NCBI GenBank assembly: GCA_965277435.1
Contig: OZ255821.1
Coordinates: 2,356,001-2,420,000 of the forward strand
DNA length: 64,000 bases
Source of the DNA: Bog-105 sp965277435
Lineage (GTDB): Bacteria > Acidobacteriota > Terriglobia > Bryobacterales > Bryobacteraceae
Direction of reading: 5' to 3'
Shown here: piece after piece, positions 35,675 to 43,045 of the stretch
How positions within the stretch are numbered: position 1 is the first letter of the stretch
How the letters are laid out: the number at the start of each line of letters is the position of its first letter
Translations under genes and position numbers: made by a program
The notes under the pieces: model-generated
What the model was told of the DNA's origin: nothing
Databases searched by the model: none
Seen by the model: the letters and a program-made list of their open reading frames with translations, nothing else

Positions 35675-36826
35675 TCATGAGTCAACAGCAAGCTGCGGCA
35701 CCGTCACGGTACAGCGCTCGGCCGCCGACTGCAGTCCGAGTTCGGCCAGCTGGACGCCTTTCGCGCCTTCCAGAAAGTCGTAGGGGAACGGAGCTTCTTC
35801 GGCGATGTGCCGGAGGAACAACTCCCACTGCGCTTTGAATGCGTTGTCGTAGTCGCGCGGGCCATCGACCTTCTCCCATGCGGAGAAATAGTCATGCGCC
35901 ACCGGTAGGTCCGGATTCCAGATCGCTCGCGGCGTCTGGCTCTTGCTCTGCGTCTTGCAATCGCGCAAGCCAGCTACTGCGCTGCCTTCCGTGCCGTCGA
36001 CTTGCAAAGTGAGCAGATCGTCGCGATACACCCGCGTGGCCCAGGATGAGTTCATCTGTACAACCACGCCGTTTTGTAATTCAAAGAGAGCGTAAACGGC
36101 ATCGTCCGCGTTACATGTATACCAGTTTCCCTGCTCGTCGACGCGTTGTGGAATGTGTGTTTGGGTATGGGCAGACAGTCGCACTACCGCGCCAAACAGA
36201 TTCTGCAGGACATACTGCCAGTGACCGAACATATCGAGCGTGATGCCGCCGCCGTCTTGCTTGCGGTAATTCCAGGACGGGCGCTGCGAGGGGCAAGAAT
36301 CGCCTTCGAATACCCAGTAGCCGAACTCACCACGCACCGAGAGGATGCGTCCGAAAAAGCCGGCGTCGATAAGTCGTTTTAATTTCAGCAAGCCGGGCAG
36401 GAATAATTTGTCCTGCACGATGCCGTTTTTTAAGCACTTTGCTTTTGCCTGCCGGGCGAGAGTAAGGCACTCTCCTAAAGTGGCAGCCAACGGCTTCTCG
36501 CAATAGACATGTTTGTTGGCACGCAGGGCTAGAGCTACACACTCGGCGCGCCGGGCGGTGGTCTGGGCGTCGAAATAAACAGTGTCGGAGGGATTCTGTA
36601 AACAGGCCGCGAGATCGGTGGACCAACGTGTAATGCGGCATTCGTTGGCTAATGCCCGCAATTTTTCTTCGTTGCGGCCTACCAGAATTGGTTCGGGCAT
36701 GACGCGGCTGCCATCGGAAAGTTCGACGCCGCCCGCCTCGCAAATCGCCACGATGGATCGCTTCAGATGTTGATTGACGCCCATTCTGCCGGTGACGCCG
36801 TTCATGATTATGCCAACGGAACGCAT
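35675..36826 (-). CDS. Gfo/Idh/MocA family oxidoreductase
   Basis: 383 residues. N-terminal Rossmann domain (MRSVGIIMNGVTGRMGVNQH), the classic family motif with catalytic lysine KHVYCEKPLAATLGECLTLA near residue 125, and the C-terminal beta-sheet domain (DGGGITLDMFGHWQYVLQNL, with the conserved D/H near the substrate). NAD(P)-dependent oxidation or reduction of a sugar or inositol-like compound in the cytoplasm. First gene of a two-gene operon with the DUF993 protein; together they suggest an uncharacterised sugar pathway. Confidence 0.9.
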   Translation of the reverse strand: MRSVGIIMNGVTGRMGVNQHLKRSIVAICEAGGVELSDGSRVMPEPILVGRNEEKLRALANECRITRWSTDLAACLQNPSDTVYFDAQTTARRAECVALALRANKHVYCEKPLAATLGECLTLARQAKAKCLKNGIVQDKLFLPGLLKLKRLIDAGFFGRILSVRGEFGYWVFEGDSCPSQRPSWNYRKQDGGGITLDMFGHWQYVLQNLFGAVVRLSAHTQTHIPQRVDEQGNWYTCNADDAVYALFELQNGVVVQMNSSWATRVYRDDLLTLQVDGTEGSAVAGLRDCKTQSKSQTPRAIWNPDLPVAHDYFSAWEKVDGPRDYDNAFKAQWELFLRHIAEEAPFPYDFLEGAKGVQLAELGLQSAAERCTVTVPQLAVDS

Positions 36827-37013
36827 GAACTTTCAGAATACTGAAGGGCCTTTCGTCTCACGGACCTCCTGACTTACGTTGCCGCTTTGGCCGCGCCGGT
36901 ACGTCTTCTGAGAGGATGTGCGCTTTTCAGTTGATTGTGGCCGACGCCGCGACAAATTCGATTCATCGGAAGGATGGATTTGCAGGCTGGGAAGAGGTGC
37001 TAGGATCACGATC

Positions 37014-37391
37014 GTGGAAGAGCAGGAGGTGTATGGGGCGGTGGGGGATGAGGGATTTCGGAAGCTGGTGGGGGCGTTTTACCGGCGGGTGCCGGAGGAT
37101 GAGGTACTGGGTCCGATGTACCGAGGGCGGGATCTAGCGGCGGCGGAGGAGCGGCTGCGGGGATTTTTGATTTATCGTTTCGGCGGTCCGCAGACCTATA
37201 TCGAGGAGCGGGGACATCCGCGGTTGCGGATGCGGCATGTGCCGTTTGCGGTGAATGAAGCGGCGCGGGAGCACTGGCTGGCTTTGATGAAAGCGGCGCT
37301 GGAGGAAGCGGCTTTGCCGGTGGAAGCGGCGGCGGTGCTGGCAGGGTTTTTCGAATCGACGGCGGAGTTCCTGTTAAACCGGCCAAACTGA
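37014..37391 (+). CDS. truncated haemoglobin (group II-like)
   Basis: About 125 residues from GTG 37014 (VEEQEVYGAVGDEGFRKLVG). Features: FYRRVPEDEVLGPMY in helices B-E, FLIYRFGGPQTYIEERGHPR, proximal His in RLRMRHVPFAVNEAAREHWL with Trp at the G8-like position. The 2-on-2 globin binds haem and may handle oxygen, NO or peroxide. An ATG start about 96 bases upstream exists but adds unrelated sequence. Codon use is very G-rich at third positions, unlike the left part of the window, but shared with genes up to 45000. Confidence 0.88.
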   Translation: MEEQEVYGAVGDEGFRKLVGAFYRRVPEDEVLGPMYRGRDLAAAEERLRGFLIYRFGGPQTYIEERGHPRLRMRHVPFAVNEAAREHWLALMKAALEEAALPVEAAAVLAGFFESTAEFLLNRPN

Positions 37392-37434
37392 AAAGACTTT
37401 CGGAACGAGCCAGGTTCATGATACGTTCGAGGGC

Positions 37435-38409
37435 ATGAATTTCGGTTCGGTACGCGTAAGACTTCTGGCCGTTACGGGCTTGGTATTGTTGTCGCCGCTG
37501 GGCGTCGCTTTGGGTTCATCGTTTAGTCAACTGGTGGTGTTTGGAGACAGCTTGTCGGATAACGGGAACGCTTACCTGCTCAGCAAGGGGGCATTTCCCG
37601 GGGCAAATTATGGGACGTATACGTTTGCGGGCAGTGGGCTTACGACGGCATATTTTTCCGACGGGCTGAATACAACTCCGAAAGCGGCCGGGCCACAGGG
37701 ATTGTGGATTGACCAGTTGGCTGGCAAGCTGGGCGTGGCGGATCCATTGCCGTTTACCGCGCCGGGTGGCACGGGAACAAATTATGCGATCGCGTCGGCA
37801 CAGAGCGGGACGGCGAATGCTCAGGACATCGGAAACCAGGTGGCGCTCTATGCGGGCACACATGCGGCTTCGTCGACGGCGTTGTATGCGTTGTGGGGCG
37901 GAGCAAACGATTTGTATGGCGGCGGAAATCCGAAGCAGGCAGCGGACAATATCGAATCGTATATCGCGGGGCTAGCGGCGGCAGGCGGGAAGAATTTTAT
38001 CTGGTTGAATTTGCCGGCATTGGGAGACACACCTGTGGGCCAGCCGCAAAAGGCGGCGTTGAATGCGGCTTCGGCAGCGTTTAATTCGGAGTGGTCGGCC
38101 GATCTGGCGGTGCTGCAGGGCTCGGGCGTGCATGTAACGGGCGTAGATATTGGGGCACTATTCAGCAGGCTGGTGGCGAATCCGGCAGGATACGGATTGA
38201 CGAATGTGACGCAGTCCGCGCAGGGAACGGCGGGCGCGACGGATGCCGGATACTTGTTTTGGGATGGACAACATCCGACAACGCAGGGACACGCGCTGGT
38301 GGCGGAGGCGGCGTTTGCGAGTCTGACACCGGAACCGGGTTCAGTTGGGTTGGGATTGCTGGGCGTGGTGGGATTGGTGGGGTGGAAAGTAAAACAGCGG
38401 AAGACTTAA
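37435..38409 (+). CDS. SGNH/GDSL hydrolase with PEP-CTERM tail
   Basis: 324 residues. Signal peptide VRLLAVTGLVLLSPLGVALG; block I FSQLVVFGDSLSDNGNAYLL with nucleophile Ser; block III LYALWGGANDLYGGGNP (GxND); block V WDGQHPTTQGHALVAEAA with catalytic Asp and His. The tail TPEPGSVGLGLLGVVGLVGW followed by KVKQRK is a PEP-CTERM sorting signal. It is an extracellular esterase or lipase expected to be processed by an exosortase not present in this window. Its 3' end forms the start of the 86-bp duplicated region before the antitoxin gene. Confidence 0.9.
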   Translation: MNFGSVRVRLLAVTGLVLLSPLGVALGSSFSQLVVFGDSLSDNGNAYLLSKGAFPGANYGTYTFAGSGLTTAYFSDGLNTTPKAAGPQGLWIDQLAGKLGVADPLPFTAPGGTGTNYAIASAQSGTANAQDIGNQVALYAGTHAASSTALYALWGGANDLYGGGNPKQAADNIESYIAGLAAAGGKNFIWLNLPALGDTPVGQPQKAALNAASAAFNSEWSADLAVLQGSGVHVTGVDIGALFSRLVANPAGYGLTNVTQSAQGTAGATDAGYLFWDGQHPTTQGHALVAEAAFASLTPEPGSVGLGLLGVVGLVGWKVKQRKT

Positions 38410-38424
38410 AGATTAGGGGAGGAT

Positions 38425-38447
38425 GGAGTATACTCCTGATCAGGAGT
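38425..38447. promoter_or_regulatory. overlapping palindromes, operator copy 1
   Basis: GGAGTATACTCC (38425-38436) and ACTCCTGATCAGGAGT (38432-38447) are both perfect palindromes and share five bases. Placed just before a ribosome site and start, they are the natural candidate for autorepression by the Xre-type antitoxin. Confidence 0.65.
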
Positions 38448-38452
38448 TGAAG

Positions 38453-38536
38453 ATGGCGACAGCTGTTTTAGAGGAGCTAGTCACTAGAGACTTGAAGATT
38501 AAGGTGGGATGGAGTATACTCCTGATTAGGAGTTGA
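38453..38536 (+). CDS. 27-codon leader/duplicate of antitoxin start
   Basis: MATAVLEELVTRDLKIKVGW then SILLIRS and TGA. The first eight codons are identical to those of the antitoxin; the rest reads through the second operator copy. It has its own AGGAG site, and its stop (38534-38536) abuts the antitoxin ribosome site and start. It could be a leader peptide coupling translation or simply a by-product of the duplication. Confidence 0.35.
   Translation: MATAVLEELVTRDLKIKVGWSILLIRS
38511..38533. promoter_or_regulatory. overlapping palindromes, operator copy 2
   Basis: GGAGTATACTCC (38511-38522, perfect) and ACTCCTGATTAGGAGT (38518-38533, one mismatch). Nine bases before the antitoxin ATG at 38542. 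Confidence 0.6.
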
Positions 38537-38541
38537 AGAGG

Positions 38542-39021
38542 ATGGCGACAGCTGTTTTAGAGGAGCCAGTCACTAAGTTAGAAGCGCCGGTCACGAGGTT
38601 AGAGGCGCCGGTCACTAAGTTTTCGCCTTCGAAGCTGGTGGATTTGAATTCACGGCGCGAGCGGGAGCGGTTGAGTCCATCTGGCCTGAAGGCGTTTTTC
38701 CGGATTATGGAGCAATGGCAGGTGCGGGACGAACTCGCCAAGGCTCTGCTAGGCGGAGTGACCAACGGACCTTATTACGAGATGAAGAAGAATTACGAGC
38801 GGGTGCTTGATCCGGACACTTTGACTCGCATTTCTTATCTGATCGGTATCTATAAAGCGCTGCATGTATTGTTTGGGAAGAAACTGGCGGACGACTGGAT
38901 CTCGCTGCCGAATGCCAACGCCATTTTTAGCGGTGGTTCGGCGTTGGATTATATGGTGCGAGGCGGGATTCCGGCGATGCAGATTGTGCGGCGACTGGTA
39001 GATGGACGCCGGGGTATTTGA
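38542..39021 (+). CDS. Xre/MbcA/ParS-type antitoxin (RES-Xre module)
   Basis: 159 residues from ATG 38542. The N-terminus contains a short repeat (VTKLEAP, VTRLEAP, VTKFSP) encoded by 21-bp near-repeats. A Xre-like helical domain follows (LSPSGLKAFFRIMEQWQVRD; ALLGGVTNGPYYEMKKN), then the C-terminal toxin-binding DUF2384 domain (RISYLIGIYKALHVLFGKKL; YMVRGGIPAMQIVRRLVDG). It neutralises the RES toxin encoded next and should repress its own promoter through the palindromes upstream. The stop overlaps the TTG start of the toxin gene. Confidence 0.85.
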   Translation: MATAVLEEPVTKLEAPVTRLEAPVTKFSPSKLVDLNSRRERERLSPSGLKAFFRIMEQWQVRDELAKALLGGVTNGPYYEMKKNYERVLDPDTLTRISYLIGIYKALHVLFGKKLADDWISLPNANAIFSGGSALDYMVRGGIPAMQIVRRLVDGRRGI

Positions 39022-39731
39022 GCAAAGAAAAACGGCAGGCTAAAGCCTACCCTACGATTTTGGTGCGGCAGCGAGATACGCACCGGCTGATTCCGTCGCA
39101 GTACAGTGTGGCGGAGTCAGCGCTGTCCGATTTGGACGAACAGATCCTGTCCGATTTAGAAGGCGTGACGAACGACCTTCTGCTGAGTGAGCATAACCGC
39201 TTGCCGGGCATTAACACGCAGGAACTGGTATACGGCGTTCCTTACTATCAGATCGTCAACGCGGCTTTCACGTATGCGCATCCGAGCGGATCACGCTTCA
39301 ATGGTCCGGATCGCGGGGCGTGGTATGCCGGTTTCGAGTTTGAGACGTCGCTGCGGGAAGTGATTTTTCACCGGGCGGTGGTTTATAGCGAAATCGGGCG
39401 ATTTGAAGACAGCGTGACGTATGACGACTATGTCGCCGATTTTAGCGGAGAGTTTCACGATCTACGGCATGCCGGGCGCTATAAGGAATGCCTGTCGCCG
39501 ATAAGTTACCGGGAGTCGCAAAAACTAGGGGAAGAGTTGCTGGATCAGGGATCACTGGGCATTGTGTATCCGAGTGTCCGGCGTAAAGGCGGCACGTGCC
39601 TGGTTTGTTTCCGGCCGGCGCTGATAGCCGGACTGCATCGAGGGGCGACGTATCGGTTGACGTGGCATGGTGATCCGGAACCGGCGGTGAGGGAAGAGAA
39701 GGCGGGGAAGACCAGCACGGCCCTAAGATAG
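39018..39731 (+). CDS. RES-domain toxin (NAD+ phosphorylase family)
   Basis: 237 residues, probable start TTG 39018 within TTGA overlapping the antitoxin stop. RES family features: RDTHRLIPSQYSVAESALSD near the start, the Arg-containing GSRFNGPDRGAWYAGFEFET, the Glu in TSLREVIFHRAVVYSE, and the Ser-containing LLDQGSLGIVYPSVRRKGGT. R, Y, E and S of this kind form the NAD-cleaving site in characterised RES toxins, which deplete NAD+. The first codons (KEKRQAKAYPTIL) coincide with a dispersed palindromic repeat (39034-39057), so the N-terminus may be partly repeat-derived. Confidence 0.87.
   Translation: MSKEKRQAKAYPTILVRQRDTHRLIPSQYSVAESALSDLDEQILSDLEGVTNDLLLSEHNRLPGINTQELVYGVPYYQIVNAAFTYAHPSGSRFNGPDRGAWYAGFEFETSLREVIFHRAVVYSEIGRFEDSVTYDDYVADFSGEFHDLRHAGRYKECLSPISYRESQKLGEELLDQGSLGIVYPSVRRKGGTCLVCFRPALIAGLHRGATYRLTWHGDPEPAVREEKAGKTSTALR
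39034..39057 (-). repeat. dispersed palindrome TCGTAGGGTAGGCTTTAGCC family, copy 1
   Basis: On the minus strand TCGTAGGGTAGGCTTTAGCC then TGCC. It nearly matches 60551-60574 (TCGTAGGGTAGGTTTTAGCC then TACC). The core GTAGGCTTTAGCCTGC can fold on itself. Here it lies within the toxin's first codons. Confidence 0.7.
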
Positions 39732-39736
39732 ATTGC

Positions 39737-41818
39737 ATGTACTTCGCGTTTGTAATGGGCTTCTTGATTAACATGCCGGCACCGCCGGCGACCAAGACGG
39801 TACCGGTGGTGGACGAATACAAGAGCGCGGGATCGGCGACGCCGGTGAAGGTGACGGACAACTATCGCTGGCTGGAGGATGGCAAGAGTCCGGAAACGCG
39901 GGCGTATATTGCGGCGCAGAACGCGTACACGAAGCAGTATCTGGACCAGGTGAAGATTTTGCCGCGAGTGCGGGAGCAGATGGCGGCGCTGTTGCGGGTA
40001 GATTTTGTGGGGACGCCGCAGAAACGGGGAAACCGGTATTTCTTTACAAAGCGGCTGGCGGCGGAGAATCAGGCTTCGATTTACCTGCGCACGGGTCTGC
40101 ACGGCGCGGATGAGCGACTCATTGATGCGACGAAGTTGAGCAAGGATCAGAACACGTCGGTAACGGTGGTGGATTTGACCGAAGACGGTTCGATGCTGGC
40201 CTACGGAATGCGGGTGGGCGGAGCGGATGAGCAGGAGATCCACTTTCTAAATCTGGGGACGCGCCAGGAAAGCGGAGACGTGCTGCCGAGCGCGAGGTAT
40301 TACGGCGCGCATGTGAGTCCGGACAAGAAGGGAGTGTACTACTCGAAATTCTTTCCTCACGAAGGCACGCAGGTTTTTTATCACGCGTTTGGGACGGCGG
40401 TGACGAGCGACGCAGTTATTTTCGGACGGGAATACAGGGGCGAAAAGCTAGGCGAGATCGATAACGTGGGCGTGCGGATCACGGCGAATGGACATTACCT
40501 GGTGCTGAGCGTGGGACACGGAGTGCCGGCGAAGCGGGAAGACATTCTGCTGAAGGATCTGCGGGTGGCGAATGCGCCGATTGTGCCGCTGGTGTACGGG
40601 GTGGAGAGCCGGTTTAACGAGTACAGCCTGGGGGACGCGTTTTATGTGGATACGGATTACGGTGCGCCAAACCACCGCATTTTAAAAGCCGAGATGGGGA
40701 AAGCGCCGGACGAGTGGCGGACGATTGTGCCGGAAAGCAAGGATGTGATCGAGGAGGCGAGCCTGGTTGAGCGCAAGCTGTACGTGCTGCGGCTGAAGGA
40801 CGTGAAGAGCGAGTTGACGGCTTATTCGCTGGATGGCAAAGAGACCGGGCGCATTGATTTTCCGGGGATTGGGGCAGGCACGACGCTCTCGGGGCGAGCT
40901 GAGGAGAAAGATGGATTTTACAGCTTTCAATCGATCATAAAGCCTCCGACGATTTATCACTATGACACGGTGACAGGGCGTTCGGAAGTGTTTGCAGCGG
41001 CGAAGACGCCGTTCGATTCGAGCGGTTATGAGTTGCAGGAAGTGTTTTATCAGTCGCAGGACGGTACGCGGGTGCCGATGTTCATTGCGGGGCGCAAGGG
41101 GCTGAAGCGGGATGGCAGCGAGCGGCTGTTGATGACTGGATACGGGGGATTTGCCCTGAGCGAGTTGCCGGTTTGGAATGCGGAGTATGCGTGGTGGATG
41201 CAGCAGGGCGGGTGGTTTGCGCTGCCGGATCTGCGTGGCGGGAATGAATATGGCGAATCCTGGCACAAGGCGGCGATGTTTGCGAAGAAGCAGAACGTGT
41301 TTGACGACTGGTTTGCGGCGGCGGAGTATCTGATCCGGGAGAAGTACACGTCGCCGGAGCATCTGGCGATACGCGGGCGGTCGAATGGCGGCCTGTTGAT
41401 GGGCGCAGCGATGACGCAGCGGCCGGAGTTGTTTGGGGCGATCTGGTGCGGGTATCCGCTGCTCGATATGCTGCGCTATCAGAGATTCTTGATGGGGCGG
41501 ACGTGGACAACGGAGTATGGGTCGGCGGAGAACGCGGCGGATTTTGAGTATATCTATAAATACTCGCCGTACCAGCATGTGGTGGCCGGGACGAAGTATC
41601 CGGCGGTGATGTTTTTTACAGGCGATGGGGACACGCGGGTGGATCCGATGAATGCACGGAAGATGGCGGCGTTGCTGCAGGTATCGACGGGCAGCGGGCG
41701 GCCGGTTTTGTTGCATTACAGCTTGAAGGGCGGACACAGCGCCGGCATATCGCAGACGCAGTTAGTGGAAGACTACGCGGACGAGATGGGCTTTTTGTGG
41801 ACAGAGACGGGTAAGTGA
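39737..41818 (+). CDS. prolyl oligopeptidase family serine peptidase (S9A)
   Basis: 693 residues, complete. N-terminal S9A motif VTDNYRWLEDGKSPETRAYI, a central seven-bladed beta-propeller, and the C-terminal alpha/beta hydrolase. Catalytic Ser lies in GRSNGGLLMGAAMTQRPELF, Asp in TGDGDTRVDPMN, His in LKGGHSAGISQTQ. It cleaves short proline-containing peptides after Pro. No convincing signal peptide at the predicted start, so probably cytoplasmic; ATG 39755 is an alternative start. It begins six bases after the RES toxin stop. The window's other S9A gene (22676-24730) is broken. Confidence 0.92.
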   Translation: MYFAFVMGFLINMPAPPATKTVPVVDEYKSAGSATPVKVTDNYRWLEDGKSPETRAYIAAQNAYTKQYLDQVKILPRVREQMAALLRVDFVGTPQKRGNRYFFTKRLAAENQASIYLRTGLHGADERLIDATKLSKDQNTSVTVVDLTEDGSMLAYGMRVGGADEQEIHFLNLGTRQESGDVLPSARYYGAHVSPDKKGVYYSKFFPHEGTQVFYHAFGTAVTSDAVIFGREYRGEKLGEIDNVGVRITANGHYLVLSVGHGVPAKREDILLKDLRVANAPIVPLVYGVESRFNEYSLGDAFYVDTDYGAPNHRILKAEMGKAPDEWRTIVPESKDVIEEASLVERKLYVLRLKDVKSELTAYSLDGKETGRIDFPGIGAGTTLSGRAEEKDGFYSFQSIIKPPTIYHYDTVTGRSEVFAAAKTPFDSSGYELQEVFYQSQDGTRVPMFIAGRKGLKRDGSERLLMTGYGGFALSELPVWNAEYAWWMQQGGWFALPDLRGGNEYGESWHKAAMFAKKQNVFDDWFAAAEYLIREKYTSPEHLAIRGRSNGGLLMGAAMTQRPELFGAIWCGYPLLDMLRYQRFLMGRTWTTEYGSAENAADFEYIYKYSPYQHVVAGTKYPAVMFFTGDGDTRVDPMNARKMAALLQVSTGSGRPVLLHYSLKGGHSAGISQTQLVEDYADEMGFLWTETGK

Positions 41819-42119
41819 CAGGGAATTTGGCAGGTAGGGGTCACTACATCAAACGTAAAAATCGTACGTTAAAGGATTTCAATCACTCGTTTGAGGCAGC
41901 GAAGGGTCGTAGCGGCCTTAACGCGCTCTTCTCGCAGGCGGCGACAGCGTTCCAGATAATGATGGCGGCGACGATTAAATTGAGACCGCTTGGGCGGTAA
42001 CGCTGGTTCTCGAAACTGCGTACGGTGACGCGTTAGTGGGCGTGTGGGACAAAGCCATTCCGGGGAGTCACAGATCGAACGTTGAGGCGGTGAGTCGAGT
42101 ATATTGCCGCCTAACTAGA
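41819..42119. other. intergenic stretch
   Basis: No recognised gene. A 61-codon plus-strand frame ends at 42000 but has no domain or ribosome site. It separates the peptidase gene from the convergent cupin gene. Confidence 0.4.
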
Positions 42120-42650
42120 TCAGATGCTAAGAGGAGGCCCCACCCGTTGAAGACCATAGGCGTTTACGACGCTGGCGTCCGTGGGCAACTTGCCCGTCTT
42201 ACCGAAGTCCCGGAAGAACTCTTCCATCTTCCCTGCAGGAGTAAAAACAATCAGGAGTTTACCGGGTGTTTCTCTTATCTGTGCCCAGACATGCGGGACC
42301 TTTCGGGGCATCAGAACCGAGTCTCCCGGCTTCAGCGTTAGCTTCTGGTCACCGATCTCTACTCGGAACTCTCCCCCCATGGCATAAAGCCATTCGTCCT
42401 GAGCAGGATGAAAGTGGCGATATGGTCCACCTTTCCCCAGATTGTCATGCTCCATGATGAACATCGCCCCTTCCGTGTCAGCAGAAGAGGTTTTGAAGAG
42501 CATTTTGCTGAAGCCCAACGTATGTGTTTCTCCAGAACGATCCGCCCCCGCCGGAACCAGCCTGCTCTCATTATGTGCTTGTGGCAATTGCGCCAGCATG
42601 AGCGAAGGTGCAGACAGGACGCCAATCTTTGCAAAGTCGCGTCGTTTCAT
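42120..42650 (-). CDS. exported cupin-domain protein
   Basis: 176 residues. N-terminus MKRRDFAKIGVLSAPSLMLA resembles a Tat signal. The single cupin fold has the metal-binding motif YRHFHPAQDEWLYAMGGEFR (HxH...E) and GDSVLMPRKVPHVWAQIRET (second motif with His). Function unspecified; exported cupins include dioxygenases, isomerases and storage-like proteins. Convergent with the peptidase gene and divergent from the sulfatase gene, whose N-terminus is a very similar MKRRDF signal. Confidence 0.82.
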   Translation of the reverse strand: MKRRDFAKIGVLSAPSLMLAQLPQAHNESRLVPAGADRSGETHTLGFSKMLFKTSSADTEGAMFIMEHDNLGKGGPYRHFHPAQDEWLYAMGGEFRVEIGDQKLTLKPGDSVLMPRKVPHVWAQIRETPGKLLIVFTPAGKMEEFFRDFGKTGKLPTDASVVNAYGLQRVGPPLSI

Positions 42651-43045
42651 CGTGATCTCCTCGTAGGTCAGTCACCATCGTCTTGGTGAATGGTAAAGTA
42701 TAGCCCCAAAGCATGGACCGCATTGGTGCGTTTTTAGGGAGGCATCGAAATCAGGGCCGTAAATATCCTAAGGGGAGTGTCGCTTACGCGCTTGTATCGA
42801 ATAGGTCCTCGGAAACGCATTTCCCGTCATTCACTCCTGAGCCGCCGGATCTTTAGGAGCAGGAATTTCTCCAACGAGTCGGCAAAACCGTTAGCGTACG
42901 ATTTCTGAAAATTGGTGTAGTGACCCCAGGTAAGAAGGAGGTAAAGCCGGCGGAACACCCCTGGTGAGTACCCCAAGACCACCCTCTCTTACTCTGCGGA
43001 AACTGCTTGGAGGGCCTAGTCTTAATCCCGAGGAGAAGCAGGACG
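42651..43045. other. divergent intergenic region of cupin and sulfatase genes
   Basis: About 0.4 kb that must hold both promoters; I see no clear -35/-10 pair. A minus-strand frame near 42835-42930 (NFQKSYANGFADSLEKFLLL) looks protein-like but has no start and no family I recognise; it may be a remnant. Confidence 0.35.

Larger units (their letters stand above)
38410..38581 (+). repeat. 86-bp duplication upstream of the antitoxin
   Basis: Two adjacent copies, offset 86 bases (for example GGAGTATACTCC at 38425 and 38511). Each copy holds AGATTA, the double palindrome, a ribosome site AGGAGTTGAAGA, ATGGCGACAGCTGTTTTAGA and GGAGC(T/C)AGTCACTA. The copies differ by a few substitutions and one 3-bp indel (AGG). 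The downstream copy supplies the real antitoxin start. Confidence 0.9.

Noticed and set aside
40682..41737. 351-residue minus-strand frame inside the intact prolyl oligopeptidase
   Set aside because: Arg/Pro/His-rich antisense frame caused by third-position G/C bias of the real gene.
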